A model generated the notes under the pieces. It was given only the letters and a program-made list of their open reading frames with translations. It was not told the DNA's origin and searched no databases. Made by a program: the position numbers and the translations under genes. Below, in pieces: positions 17,778 to 26,754 of a stretch of DNA of 64,000 bases. Position 1 is the first letter of the stretch. Each line of letters begins with the position of its first letter. Source of the DNA: Solimonas sp036405815 (GTDB taxonomy: Bacteria > Pseudomonadota > Gammaproteobacteria > Nevskiales > Nevskiaceae); the NCBI GenBank assembly GCA_036405815.1, contig DASWWX010000058.1, positions 1 through 64,000 of the forward strand. The letters run 5' to 3'.

Positions 17778-18146
17778 ATGTTCTGGGTATTGCTGGGCCT
17801 GTCGCTGATCCTGATCGTCGTGGCCGCCCTGCTGTGGCGGCGGTTGCGAGGCCTGAACACGATGATCGAGACGCTGCGCCAGGATCAGCAGCAACTGGCC
17901 CAGGCCTGGAATGCCCTGCCGCCGGACGCGCGCGCGCTGCTGCCTGCCGACAAGGCCTTGCTGAGCGTCGAGATCCTCAACCCGCAGCAGCTGGCGTCGC
18001 AGGAATCGCGCTTCGCCGACGCGCTCGGCAGCGTCACGCCCGGCCTGCTGCGACGGATCGTCTACCAGCGCACCGCCGAAATCCTGCGCGGGGAGCTCGC
18101 CGCCAAGGGCGTCCAGGCCGAGGTGCGCCTGCATGGCCTGGGCTGA
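17778..18146 (+). CDS. Small single-span membrane protein, unknown function
   Basis: A 122-residue protein that I cannot assign. Residues 3-23 (WVLLGLSLILIVVAALLWRR) form one membrane anchor, followed by a helical, probably coiled-coil segment (LNTMIETLRQDQQQL) and a cytoplasmic helical tail. ATG 17778 has GGAG 6 bases upstream. Its 3' end overlaps the next gene by 14 bp, indicating coupled translation and perhaps a joint complex. Confidence 0.7.
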   Translation: MFWVLLGLSLILIVVAALLWRRLRGLNTMIETLRQDQQQLAQAWNALPPDARALLPADKALLSVEILNPQQLASQESRFADALGSVTPGLLRRIVYQRTAEILRGELAAKGVQAEVRLHGLG

Positions 18147-18579
18147 AATGCTCGCCGCATCACTGATGACCCTGCTCGTCGGTGTTGGCCTTGGCGCCGC
18201 GGCACTGCGCCTGTGGCGCACGGAACGCGCGCTCACCGAACAGGCCCTGACGCTGCGCCGCAACGGCCTGCTGCTGCTCGAAACCCAGCGCCTGCATCTG
18301 CGCCAGACCCGCCTCGAAGACGCGCAGAAGATCGCCGAGGTCGCGGTCGAGACCGGCACCGACGTGGTCCGCACCGTGCATCGCAGCATCGCCGCGATTC
18401 CCTTCGGCATTCTCGAGGCGGTGCCAGCCACACGCGACGCCGCACGCGTGGTGCGCCAGACCCACGATCTCATTGCCGACGCGGTCTACGGCTCGATCAA
18501 GGGCATCAACAAGGGCGTCGGCAGCCTGACGCGCGGCGCGCTCAAGACGCCGCGCAACAAGACCGACGAACCGCGTTGA
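18133..18579 (+). CDS. Small anchored coiled-coil protein, unknown function
   Basis: A 148-residue protein with an N-terminal hydrophobic segment (residues 6-25) and a long amphipathic helix after it (RALTEQALTLRRNGLLLLET). The C-terminal half resembles no family that I recognise with certainty; it includes VVRTVHRSIAAIPFGILEAV and ends basic. It starts inside the preceding gene. Together they form a two-gene membrane module preceding an M23 peptidase, so a role at the cell envelope is plausible. Confidence 0.65.
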   Translation: MAWAEMLAASLMTLLVGVGLGAAALRLWRTERALTEQALTLRRNGLLLLETQRLHLRQTRLEDAQKIAEVAVETGTDVVRTVHRSIAAIPFGILEAVPATRDAARVVRQTHDLIADAVYGSIKGINKGVGSLTRGALKTPRNKTDEPR

Positions 18580-18589
18580 GCGCAATGCC

Positions 18590-19348
18590 ATGACGGCGTC
18601 GCCAGCACGTTCGATCGCATGCGCCGCACCAGCGGCGCACTCCACGACGAGCTGGGCCGATGCGCTGGATACCTTGCCCGTCGCCAGCCCGCTGCCGTTT
18701 GCCCTTGATGCCCGTCGCTGTCTGCCGCTGGACCTGCGCGACGGCAGCGGCACGCTCGGCGCGATCGATCCCGCCGACACCGTCGCCTTCGGCGCCGCGG
18801 TTGATCGCGCACGCCGTGCGGCCGGCGCCGACTACGCCGCCGGCGGCTACGCGGAAGATCGCGGCCTGTATCGCCGCAGTCCGGTCTTCGACGACGGCGA
18901 GGACGACCGTCGCACGCTGCATCTGGGCATCGATCTGTGGCTGGACGCCGGCACCTCCGTGCACGCGGTGCTGGGCGGTCGTCTGCACAGCCTGCAGGAC
19001 AATGCGCGCTTCGGCGATTACGGCCCGACGCTGATCCTCGAACACGAGGTCGAAGGCCTGCGCTTCCACACGCTCTACGGCCATCTGGCGCGGCGCACGC
19101 TGTCGGGCTTGCGCGCGGGTCAAGCCATCGCCACCGGCGAACGTCTCGGCTGGCTCGGCACGCCGGAGGAAAACCTCGGCTGGCCACCGCATCTGCACTT
19201 CCAGATCATCCGCGATCTCGGCGGACGCCACGGCGACTATCCCGGCGTCTGCCGTCGCGCCGAGGCAGCGGCATGGCTGGCGAACTGCCCGGACCCGAAC
19301 CGGCTGCTGCGCATCCCCGCCCTGCGCAACACGCTGGCCTGTGCTTAG
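18590..19348 (+). CDS. M23-family peptidoglycan DD-metallopeptidase
   Basis: A 252-residue LytM/M23 domain protein. Zinc ligands are visible: HLGIDLW gives His111 and Asp115, and PPHLHF gives His201 and His203; YGHL supplies His165. All catalytic ligands are therefore present. No clear signal peptide is seen at ATG 18590, which is odd for a murein hydrolase, so it may be cytoplasmic, carry a distant start, or act on another substrate. Close relatives in this group are often domains of larger proteins. It is preceded by a 10-bp gap from the anchored protein gene. Confidence 0.83.
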   Translation: MTASPARSIACAAPAAHSTTSWADALDTLPVASPLPFALDARRCLPLDLRDGSGTLGAIDPADTVAFGAAVDRARRAAGADYAAGGYAEDRGLYRRSPVFDDGEDDRRTLHLGIDLWLDAGTSVHAVLGGRLHSLQDNARFGDYGPTLILEHEVEGLRFHTLYGHLARRTLSGLRAGQAIATGERLGWLGTPEENLGWPPHLHFQIIRDLGGRHGDYPGVCRRAEAAAWLANCPDPNRLLRIPALRNTLACA

Positions 19349-19383
19349 ATGCGCGACCCATCCGCAGTCCGGAATCCGCGCCA

Positions 19384-20049
19384 ATGATCGTCGTCCATCA
19401 CCTCAACAACTCCCGCTCGCAACGCGTGCTGTGGCTGCTGGAGGAGCTGAACCTGCCGTACGAGGTCAAGCACTACGCACGCGACGCCAAGACCATGCTG
19501 GCGCCGCCGGAGCTGCGCGCGGTGCATGCGCTCGGCAAGTCGCCGGTCATCAGCGACGGCGACCAGGTCGTCGCCGAGTCGGGCGCGATCATCGAATACC
19601 TGGTCGAACGCTACGGCAACGGCCGCCTGATCCCGCCGGCCGGTTCGCCGGACCGGCTGCGCTATCGCTACTGGCTGCACTACGCCGAAGGCTCGGTGAT
19701 GCCGATGCTGGTGATGAAGCTGATCTTCAGCCGCGTGCCGCCGTCGGTCCCAGCACTGATCCGGCCGATCGCGCGCGGTATCGTCGCCGGCGTGCAGTCC
19801 CGCTTCCTCGATCCCAACCTGAAGCGGCACCTCGAATTCATCGAGGCCGAACTCGGCAGGAGCGAATGGTTCGCCGGTGACACCTTCACCGCCGCCGACG
19901 TGCAGATGAGTTTTCCGATGGAAGCGGCGTCCGCGCGCGGCGGCGGCGGGCTGGGTCCGCGGTCCGCGGCCTACCTGCAGCGCATCCACGCGCGCCCCGC
20001 CTATCAGCGAGCGCTGGAACGCGGCGGCCCCTACGCGCTGCTGAGCTGA
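19384..20049 (+). CDS. Glutathione S-transferase family protein
   Basis: A 221-residue GST. The thioredoxin-like N-terminal domain (residues 1-80) has SRSQRVLWLLEELNLPYE, cis-proline region GKSPVISDG and the glutathione gamma-glutamyl motif VVAESGAIIEYL. The helical C-terminal domain holds FTAADVQMSFP, the N-capping box of GSTs. It should conjugate or reduce with glutathione in the cytoplasm. It fits with the glutathione reductase gene at 22636, but no direct link is visible. Confidence 0.9.
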   Translation: MIVVHHLNNSRSQRVLWLLEELNLPYEVKHYARDAKTMLAPPELRAVHALGKSPVISDGDQVVAESGAIIEYLVERYGNGRLIPPAGSPDRLRYRYWLHYAEGSVMPMLVMKLIFSRVPPSVPALIRPIARGIVAGVQSRFLDPNLKRHLEFIEAELGRSEWFAGDTFTAADVQMSFPMEAASARGGGGLGPRSAAYLQRIHARPAYQRALERGGPYALLS

Positions 20050-20061
20050 CCCACACACCCG

Positions 20062-20913
20062 ATGCCGCTCCCGGCCTCCACGGTCGACCTGCACGCGCAC
20101 TCGACCGCCTCTGACGGCACGCTCGCGCCCGACGCGCTGGTCGCCGCGGCAGCGGCAGCGGGGGTGCGCAGCTTCGCGCTCACCGATCACGACACCGTCG
20201 ATGGCCTCGATGCCGCCGCGCAGGCCGCCCAGTCGCACGGGCTGCGCTTGGTGCCCGGGGTCGAGCTGTCGGTGAACTGCGCGCAGAAGACCCTGCACGT
20301 CGTCGGCCTGGGCATCGACCCGGCGTGCGCCACGCTCACCGACGGCCTGCGTCAGCAGCAGGTCCGGCGCGAACACCGTGCCGCCAGCATCGCCACCAAG
20401 CTCGAAATGCTCGGCGTGTCCGACGCACTGGACAAGGCGGCCGCGCTCGCCGGCGGCGGTCAGATCACACGCACGCATTTCGCACGCCTGCTCGTGGCCG
20501 AAGGCCGCTGCAAGAGCCTGAAGAAGGCGTTCGAGCGTTACCTGGGCGCTGGCAAGCCGGCGTATGCCGGCGTCGAGTGGGCGACGCTGGACGAGGCGAT
20601 CCGCTGGATTCATGCCGCCGGCGGCCGGGCCGTGCTGGCGCATCCGCTGCACTACAAGCTCAGCAGCGGCGGCCGCGAACGCGTGTACGCCGCGTTCCGC
20701 GACGCCGGCGGCGATGCCATCGAGGTCTGCTCGGGCAACAGCAGCGTCGCCGATGCGGCGCGTCTGGCCGACGATGCACGTCGGCATGGCTTGCGCGCGT
20801 CGATCGGCTCCGATTTCCATGGGCCGGAACAAGTCTGGCTCGGGCTCGGCCGACTGCTGCCACCGCCGCCCGACCTCGAACCGGTGTGGCACGCGCCCGG
20901 CTGGGCTGACTAA
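20062..20913 (+). CDS. rnm: PHP-domain phosphoesterase, RNase AM / nucleoside 3',5'-bisphosphate phosphatase type
   Basis: A 283-residue PHP protein of the YciV/TrpH group. Metal motifs are HAHST at 11-15, Asp18, TDHDTVDG from 41, then VLAHP and GSDFHGPE. The middle insert VEWATLDEAIRWIHAAGG is typical. E. coli YciV (RNase AM) trims RNA 5' ends and relatives hydrolyse nucleoside 3',5'-bisphosphates, in the cytoplasm. It follows the GST gene by 12 bp and is likely cotranscribed. The symbol rests on family assignment. Confidence 0.85.
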   Translation: MPLPASTVDLHAHSTASDGTLAPDALVAAAAAAGVRSFALTDHDTVDGLDAAAQAAQSHGLRLVPGVELSVNCAQKTLHVVGLGIDPACATLTDGLRQQQVRREHRAASIATKLEMLGVSDALDKAAALAGGGQITRTHFARLLVAEGRCKSLKKAFERYLGAGKPAYAGVEWATLDEAIRWIHAAGGRAVLAHPLHYKLSSGGRERVYAAFRDAGGDAIEVCSGNSSVADAARLADDARRHGLRASIGSDFHGPEQVWLGLGRLLPPPPDLEPVWHAPGWAD

Positions 20914-20978
20914 ACACGCGAGGCGCGCGTCGCCGCGCACTTCACCTGCGCTGTCATCAAGGCGCGGCCGCGCTCGTC

Positions 20979-20984
20979 TAGTAT
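20979..20984 (+). promoter_or_regulatory. Candidate -10 hexamer TAGTAT, 6 nt before the M14 peptidase ATG
   Basis: TAGTAT (4 of 6 matches to TATAAT) ends 6 nt before the ATG at 20991. Transcription would begin at the start codon. No good -35 is evident; CTGTCA at 20951-20956 is 22 nt upstream, too far for an ideal spacer. Confidence 0.3.
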
Positions 20985-20990
20985 CGGCGC

Positions 20991-22082
20991 ATGCCGCCCG
21001 CTCCCGACCGGCCGTTCAGCGCCGGTGAATTCCCCGAACTCGACGTGCTGCGCGCCTTGATCCAGCGCGCCGGCGATCGCCTGCGCAGCGAGATCGTCTG
21101 CGAAGTCCGCGCCAACGGCGAGACGCTGCCGGTCTACTGCCTCGAACTGGGCCACGCACCGCCGGACGCGCCGGCGGTCGGCTTCTTCGGCGGCATCCAC
21201 GGCGTCGAACGCATCGGTACGCAGGTGCTGCTCGCCTTCCTGCATGCCTTGATCGAGCGCCTGCACTGGGATGACTCGCTGATGCAGTTGCTGGAACGCG
21301 TGCGACTGGTGTTCATGCCGCTGATCAATCCGGGTGGCATGCGCCTGCGCCGACGCGCCAACCCCGCTGGCGTGGACCTGATGCGCAACGCACCGGTGGA
21401 CGCGGACCACGAGGTCTCGATGTGGCTGGGCGGGCAGCGCTGGTCGAACACCCTGCCCTGGTATCGCGGCCGCGTCGGCGCACCGATGGAGCCGGAAGCA
21501 CAGGCCTTGTGCAGGGTCGTCGAGGAACGGCTGCTGTCGCGTCCCTTCAGCCTCGCGCTGGACTGCCACTCCGGCTTCGGCGCCAAGGACCGCATCTGGT
21601 TTCCGTACGCACGCACGCGTCAGCCGATCGACTGCCTGCCGGAGATCTATGCGTTGCGCAGCATGTTCCGCAGCACACATCCGTATCACAGCTTCTACGT
21701 CATTGAACCGCAGGCGCGGCAGTACACCACGCATGGCGATCTCTGGGATCACCTGTATGACCGTTCGCGCGCCCTGGGCGGCGACGCGGCCGGCGCCACC
21801 ACGTTCATCCCGCTGACGCTGGAGATGGGCTCGTGGCTCTGGGTCAAGAAGCGGCCGGCGCAGCTGTTCTCGGTGCTCGGCCTGTTCAATCCGGTGGTGC
21901 CGCACCGCCACCAGCGCATCCTGCGCCAGCACCTGACCTTTTTCGATTTCCTGATCCGCGCCGCGACTTCGCATGCGCGCTGGCGACCGGCAGCGGACCT
22001 GCGTCCCGCGCTGATGGAAGCCGCCACCGCCTACTGGTACGCGCCCACCGCGCCGGGCGCACCCGCCGCGACCCACCGCTAG
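20991..22082 (+). CDS. M14-family zinc carboxypeptidase-like protein
   Basis: A 363-residue M14-type peptidase. Zinc ligands appear in GGIHGVE (His and Glu of HxxE) and in DCHSGFG (third His); the general base Glu lies in TLEMGSW, and NPGG is the substrate-loop motif. There is no signal peptide, so a cytoplasmic peptidase or deacylase acting on peptidoglycan fragments or small amides is possible. No ribosome binding site is visible before ATG 20991. A strong terminator follows 51 bp after the stop. Confidence 0.8.
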   Translation: MPPAPDRPFSAGEFPELDVLRALIQRAGDRLRSEIVCEVRANGETLPVYCLELGHAPPDAPAVGFFGGIHGVERIGTQVLLAFLHALIERLHWDDSLMQLLERVRLVFMPLINPGGMRLRRRANPAGVDLMRNAPVDADHEVSMWLGGQRWSNTLPWYRGRVGAPMEPEAQALCRVVEERLLSRPFSLALDCHSGFGAKDRIWFPYARTRQPIDCLPEIYALRSMFRSTHPYHSFYVIEPQARQYTTHGDLWDHLYDRSRALGGDAAGATTFIPLTLEMGSWLWVKKRPAQLFSVLGLFNPVVPHRHQRILRQHLTFFDFLIRAATSHARWRPAADLRPALMEAATAYWYAPTAPGAPAATHR

Positions 22083-22133
22083 GCAATGGGTCGCTCTGCC
22101 CGCGCGTCAGCCCTATCCGTGCCGCTGAAACGA

Positions 22134-22165
22134 CGATGCCCCCGCGATTGCGGGGGCATCGTTTT
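22134..22165 (+). terminator. Strong rho-independent terminator
   Basis: A perfect 12-bp stem, CGATGCCCCCGC (22134-22145) with GCGGGGGCATCG (22150-22161), loop GATT, followed by TTTT. It ends the M14 gene and may also serve the convergent lipoprotein gene, since AAACG precedes the stem. Confidence 0.88.
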
Positions 22166-22221
22166 CCGGACTGCGGCAACCCGAGGGTTACCGATGCCGG
22201 TCAGGCGATGAAGCGAGCGGC

Positions 22222-22455
22222 TTACTGCTCAACCTTCTCTTCGATGGCTTCGCCGACATTCTCCATCGCGTCCTTGGCGTCTTCGCCCGCGTCCTTGAGC
22301 TTCTCGTTGTCGCGGACGTTGAGGCCGTCCTTGACGGCTTCGGTCGCGCGCTCCATCGGCGTTTCCTCTTCCTTCTTGCAGGCGGTCAGGGCCAGGCCCA
22401 GACCCAGCATCGAGGCCAGGGCGACAGCGCGCAGGTTCAAATTGCTCCCATTCAT
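22222..22455 (-). CDS. Small lipoprotein, unknown function
   Basis: A 77-residue protein with a lipoprotein signal: LGLALTAC at about residues 19-26, lipid Cys followed by KKEEE. The mature part of about 50 residues is highly charged and helical (ATEAVKDGLNVRDNEKLKDA), similar in character to small entericidin- or YgdI-like envelope proteins but not assignable. GGAGAGAAGAG precedes ATG 22455. Stress-related envelope role is only a guess. The 180 bp upstream separate it from gor. Confidence 0.75.
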   Translation of the reverse strand: MNGSNLNLRAVALASMLGLGLALTACKKEEETPMERATEAVKDGLNVRDNEKLKDAGEDAKDAMENVGEAIEEKVEQ

Positions 22456-22635
22456 CTCTTCTCTCCTGTATGGATTTCGTCAAAACCGCGTCGGTCGCCT
22501 CCATGGCGATCCCAACGACGCGGACAGCTTAAGGACGCTGCCTGAATGCGCGCCAAATAACGACGCGTCTGCTCAATATTGCACCCGCAACCGACGTCGA
22601 ATCGATGAACCGCACCTGAAGCCACGTCGCCGGCG

Positions 22636-24018
22636 TCAGGCCACCGGCTTGCGCAGGGTCACCCATTCCTCGGCCAGCGTCGGATGCACGGCCAGGACCG
22701 CATCCAGATCCGGCTTGGTCGCGCCCATCTGCAGCGGCACGGCCAGCAGCTGGATCATCTCGCCCGCCTCGGGGCCGAGCATGTGCGCCCCCAGCAGGCG
22801 CTCGCTGCCCTGCTCCACCACCAGCTTCATCATCACGCGTTGCGGGTTGCCGCCGAGCATGTCGCGGAGCGGACGAAAGCGCGCGCGATAGATCTGCACG
22901 GTGTGCCCACGTTCGCGCGCCTCGGCCTCGGACAGACCGACAGTGCCGATCTCCGGCGTCGTGAATACGGCGGTGGGCGCCAGCGCGTGATCGACTTCGA
23001 CGATGCGGTCGCCGAACTCGCTGTCGGCAAATGCCTGGCCCTCGCGAATCGCCGCGGGCGTCAGCGGCAATCGGCCGGTGACGTCGCCGACCGCATAAAC
23101 ACTCGCCACCGACGTACGTGAGCGCGCGTCGACGACGATCGCGCCGTCGCCGTCGAGCTGCACCCCCAAAGCCTCCAATCCCAACCCCGCGGTAGCCGGA
23201 TCACGACCCGTGGCCAGCAGTACCTCGTCCACCGTGACCGCGTTCCCACGATCCAGATCGAGCACGCGCGCGCCGTCCTCGGCTCGGATCGCGCGCAACC
23301 CGGTCTGCAGCCGCACCGCAATACCTTGCGCCTGCAGCGCCTCCAGCAGGCCGTCGCGCAGGTCGGCATCGAAACGACGCAGCAGCACATCGCCGCGATG
23401 CAGCAGCGTGACCTCGCAGCCCAGCCCACGCAGCAGGCAGGCGAACTCCACCGCGATGTAGCCACCGCCGATCACCGCGATACGTCGCGGCAGCGTTTCC
23501 AGATCGAACATGTCGTCGGAAACCCGCGCCAGTTCGATGCCCGGGATACGGGCATCGCGCCGCGGGCGTCCGCCGGTGGCGATCAGGATTCGATTGGCGC
23601 GCACGTCGCGAACGCCCTCGTCCAGATGCAGACGCACGGTGTGGGCGTCGATCAACTCGGCGCGCGCGGCGTAGCGCTGCACGCCTGCGGCGTCGAGATT
23701 GGCGGCGTAAAGACCTTCCAGGCGCGTCAGTTCACGATCCTTGGCCGCCACCAGCGCGCGCCAATCGAACGATGGCGTGACCTTCTCGTACCCGAATCCG
23801 GTAGCGGCCGCGAACGACTCGCGAAAGCGCGAGGCGATCACCAGCAGCTTCTTCGGCACGCAGCCGCGGATGACGCAGGTGCCGCCCCAGCGCGACGACT
23901 CGGCAATGGCAACGCGCGCGCCGTGCTGTGCGGCGATTCGCGCCGCACGCACGCCGCCGGAACCACCGCCGATCACGAACAGATCGTAATCCTGTCGCTG
24001 TCGCACATCGCTGCCCAT
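22636..24018 (-). CDS. gor: Glutathione-disulfide reductase
   Basis: A 460-residue pyridine nucleotide-disulfide oxidoreductase. FAD site GGGSGG at residues 17-22, redox pair Cys48 and Cys53 in GGTCVIRGCVPKK, NADPH site GGGYIAVEF with downstream arginines (LLRRFD) that favour NADPH, and the C-terminal HPTLAEEW with the catalytic His-Glu. CVIRGCVPKK and the glutathione-type spacing separate it from mercuric and dihydrolipoamide reductases. It regenerates reduced glutathione in the cytoplasm. ATG 24018 is preceded by GGGAGAAG; the longer frame lacks support. Confidence 0.92.
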   Translation of the reverse strand: MGSDVRQRQDYDLFVIGGGSGGVRAARIAAQHGARVAIAESSRWGGTCVIRGCVPKKLLVIASRFRESFAAATGFGYEKVTPSFDWRALVAAKDRELTRLEGLYAANLDAAGVQRYAARAELIDAHTVRLHLDEGVRDVRANRILIATGGRPRRDARIPGIELARVSDDMFDLETLPRRIAVIGGGYIAVEFACLLRGLGCEVTLLHRGDVLLRRFDADLRDGLLEALQAQGIAVRLQTGLRAIRAEDGARVLDLDRGNAVTVDEVLLATGRDPATAGLGLEALGVQLDGDGAIVVDARSRTSVASVYAVGDVTGRLPLTPAAIREGQAFADSEFGDRIVEVDHALAPTAVFTTPEIGTVGLSEAEARERGHTVQIYRARFRPLRDMLGGNPQRVMMKLVVEQGSERLLGAHMLGPEAGEMIQLLAVPLQMGATKPDLDAVLAVHPTLAEEWVTLRKPVA

Positions 24019-24125
24019 CCGCCGCTTCTCCCATGACCGTGGGCGACTATCTTGCCCGACGCGGCGCACGCGAGCGCGCTTGCTATGCTGACGCACAAGA
24101 ATCCAGGCCCCAATCTCGAACTTCG

Positions 24126-25055
24126 ATGACCCTGCTGACGGTGACGCACCGCACCGAGTACCGCTACGCGCAACCCGTGCGCTTCAACGAGCACCGGCTG
24201 ATGTGCCGACCGCGCGACAGTCACGACCTGCGACTGCTCGACACGCGGCTGACGATCTCGCCGGTCGCCAGCGTGCGCTGGCTGCACGACGTGTTCGGCA
24301 ACTCGATCGCCATTGTCAGCTTCAGTGGCGAGGCGGATCACCTGATGTTCGAATCGTCGTTTGACGCCGAACACTTTCCCGACGCACCCAGCGACATCCT
24401 GATCGAGGAGTACGCGCGTCGCCTGCCCTTCAACTACGCCGCGGAGGATGTCTCCGACCTCGGCCGCACGCGCGAGCGCCATTATCCAGACCCCGAGCGG
24501 CGCATCGACCAGTGGGCCAAGCGCCATGCCGAGGCACAGCAGGGCGATACCCTGGCGACGCTGATCGCGATCACCGAGGACATCAAGGCACAGTTTCAGT
24601 ATTTGCGACGCGAGGAAATGGGCACGCAGTCGCCGATCGAGACGCTGGATCTCGGCACCGGCAGTTGTCGCGATTTCGCGTTGTTCATGATCGAGGCCGT
24701 GCGCAGCCTGGGCCTAGCCGCCCGCTTCGTCTCGGGCTATCTCTACGACGAGAATCTGGTCGGCGCCGATGTGGGCATGACCGGCGGCGGCGCCACCCAT
24801 GCCTGGACCGATGTCTATCTGCCCGGCGCCGGGTGGGTCGAATTCGATCCCACCAATGCCCTGGTCGGGGGTCGCAACCTGATCCGGGTCGCCGTTGCCC
24901 GCGATGCGTCGCAGGCCATACCGCTAACCGGCAGCTTCATCGGCAGACCCGGCGACGATCTTGGCATGAGCGTCGACGTCCGGGTCGCCGTCATGGCCGA
25001 GGGATCGGATGCGACGGCGTCGTCGCCCGATCCCTCGGCCATCGACCTGCCTTAG
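24126..25055 (+). CDS. Transglutaminase-like family protein
   Basis: A 309-residue protein with an N-terminal beta domain (LTVTHRTEYRYAQPVRFNEH, the bacterial transglutaminase N-terminal region) and a transglutaminase-like catalytic domain. The Cys lies in TGSCRDFA, the His in THAWTDVYLPG and the Asp in EFDPTN, a complete Cys-His-Asp triad. Such proteins are predicted cysteine peptidases or amide hydrolases in the cytoplasm. TATGCT at 24084-24089 is a possible -10. Its stop codon overlaps that of the convergent outer-membrane gene by 4 bp. Confidence 0.88.
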   Translation: MTLLTVTHRTEYRYAQPVRFNEHRLMCRPRDSHDLRLLDTRLTISPVASVRWLHDVFGNSIAIVSFSGEADHLMFESSFDAEHFPDAPSDILIEEYARRLPFNYAAEDVSDLGRTRERHYPDPERRIDQWAKRHAEAQQGDTLATLIAITEDIKAQFQYLRREEMGTQSPIETLDLGTGSCRDFALFMIEAVRSLGLAARFVSGYLYDENLVGADVGMTGGGATHAWTDVYLPGAGWVEFDPTNALVGGRNLIRVAVARDASQAIPLTGSFIGRPGDDLGMSVDVRVAVMAEGSDATASSPDPSAIDLP

Positions 25056-25603
25056 AAGTTGAACTGCAGGTTGGCCGACGCCATGTCGACGTCGGTATCG
25101 TTCAACTCGAAGCGCTCATACTCGACGCGGAAGTCCACGGCCTCGGACAGACCGAAGCGCGCGCCGACGCCGTAGGTGAAGTCGGTGCCGTCGTCGCTGC
25201 TGCGCACGTTGGCGAAGCGACCGTCCGCATCCCAGAACAACGCGCCAGCCTTGGCGTAGGGCGAGAACCACTCGGTCAGCGGCAGATCAAACACCACACC
25301 GGCCGTGAAGCCATCAGCCTTCACCTGATTCGCGCCATCCTTGGCGGTGCCGAAATTGATGTACTGACCTTCGAGCGAGAAGTTCGGCGACAGGCGCGCA
25401 CCGAGGATGCCCTTGTACGACACGCGGCTGTCCTCGACGTCATCGTTGCTGTTCGGGAAATCCTGGCTCTCGATGCGGTTGTAGCCCACACCACCACCCA
25501 GATAGATACCGCCCGAGCGCGCGTCCTGCGCCACGGCCACCGCCGGCATCGCCATCAGCGCTCCAAGCGCGGCAACCGGCAACAAGGTTTTGATCGACTT
25601 CAT
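25052..25603 (-). CDS. Outer-membrane beta-barrel protein (porin-like, OmpA-transmembrane type)
   Basis: A 183-residue protein with a signal peptide of about 25 residues ending AVAVA-QD and a mature part of alternating strands that end in aromatic residues: GGIYLGGGVGYNRIE, SLEGQYINFG, SPYAKAGALFW, and C-terminal ANLQFNF, whose terminal Phe is the BAM recognition signal. It fits an eight-stranded barrel. AGGAG lies 9 bases before ATG 25603. The role is unknown. Convergent overlap with the transglutaminase gene leaves no space for a separate terminator. Confidence 0.85.
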   Translation of the reverse strand: MKSIKTLLPVAALGALMAMPAVAVAQDARSGGIYLGGGVGYNRIESQDFPNSNDDVEDSRVSYKGILGARLSPNFSLEGQYINFGTAKDGANQVKADGFTAGVVFDLPLTEWFSPYAKAGALFWDADGRFANVRSSDDGTDFTYGVGARFGLSEAVDFRVEYERFELNDTDVDMASANLQFNF

Positions 25604-25839
25604 TTGTATTTCTCCTGATGGTTGAGTCGGGCCGCGCCCGTATTGAATGACTGCGGCGACAGGGTGACGACCACGCACTGACTCGCTACTGAACTGTCGC
25701 CGACGCTTTTCAGTCGCGATTCAGATAGCGCTGCTCCGTTCGCATGAGGCCGTACGACGCCTGCGTGACAGAATGCGTGCGACACCGCGCGACAAGTTCG
25801 ACGCAAGCGCGCATGAGGGGGACACATGACGGGGAACGC

Positions 25840-26748
25840 ATGATGGCGAAGACACGCTGGACCAGCGCGGATCTGCCGCGACTGGATGGACGGCTTGCGC
25901 TGGTGACCGGCGCCAACCGTGGCCTGGGTCTCGAGATCGTGCGCGCGCTCGGCCGCGCTGGCGCGCAGGTGGTGCTGGCCTGCCGCGACATCCGCAAGGG
26001 TCAGGACGCGATCGACACCCTGCGCGCCGAGGGCCTGCAGTCGCCGCTCGAAGCCCACGCGCTGGATCTCGGCGATCTGGCATCGGTGCGCGCTTTCGCG
26101 CAAACCTTTGCCAAGCAACAGGCGCGGATCGACCTGCTGTTCAACAACGCCTCCGCCATCCTCGTGCCGCAGGGCCGCACGCACGACGGTTTTGAAACAC
26201 ACTTCGGCACCAACCATCTCGGTCACTTCGCCTTGACCGGCCTGCTGCTGCCGCAGCTGCAGGCCGCACCGGCGGCGCGCATCGTCAACACCGCCAGTCT
26301 GGCGCACCGCCTGACGCCGGGCCTGGATCTCGACGATCCGCATTTCGAGCGCCGCCCCTACAAGGACATGGATGCTTACGGCGCCAGCAAACTCGCTGCG
26401 CTGCTCTATACCTTCGAGTTGCAGCGCCGTCTCGCTGCCGCCGGCGCACCGATCATCGCCACCGCCGCGCATCCGGGTTACGCCGCCACCAATACCGATC
26501 TCGGCGGCTTCTTCATGCGTCTGGCGACCCGGCTGTTCGCCCAACCCGCACATCAAGGTGCATGGCCCGCCCTGTATGCCGCCACCGCATCCGATGTGCG
26601 CGGCGGCGAGTACTTCGGTCCTGGCGGCTACAAGGAACTGGGTGGACATCCCGCGCGGGTCGACTGCCGACCCGAGGCGCGCGATGCGCAACTCGCGTCA
26701 CGTCTGTGGTCGCTCTCCGAACAACTCACCGGCGTCCGCTATCTCTGA
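25840..26748 (+). CDS. Short-chain dehydrogenase/reductase (retinol dehydrogenase-like)
   Basis: A 302-residue SDR. The cofactor motif is TGANRGLG, followed by CRDIRKG whose arginine favours NADP; NNAS is the structural motif; Ser (NTASLAH), Tyr (DAYGASK, YxxxK) complete the catalytic set. Length and HPGYAATNT resemble the retinol dehydrogenase/WW-domain oxidoreductase-like subgroup. GGGGAA at 25831-25836 serves ATG 25840 or the adjacent ATG 25843; both remain possible. It is 6 bp from the next gene and probably in one transcript with it. Confidence 0.88.
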   Translation: MMAKTRWTSADLPRLDGRLALVTGANRGLGLEIVRALGRAGAQVVLACRDIRKGQDAIDTLRAEGLQSPLEAHALDLGDLASVRAFAQTFAKQQARIDLLFNNASAILVPQGRTHDGFETHFGTNHLGHFALTGLLLPQLQAAPAARIVNTASLAHRLTPGLDLDDPHFERRPYKDMDAYGASKLAALLYTFELQRRLAAAGAPIIATAAHPGYAATNTDLGGFFMRLATRLFAQPAHQGAWPALYAATASDVRGGEYFGPGGYKELGGHPARVDCRPEARDAQLASRLWSLSEQLTGVRYL

Positions 26749-26754
26749 CCGACC

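Noticed and set aside
24019..24096. N-terminal extension of gor upstream of ATG 24018
   Set aside because: Basic residues without similarity to the family; a good ribosome binding site precedes 24018.
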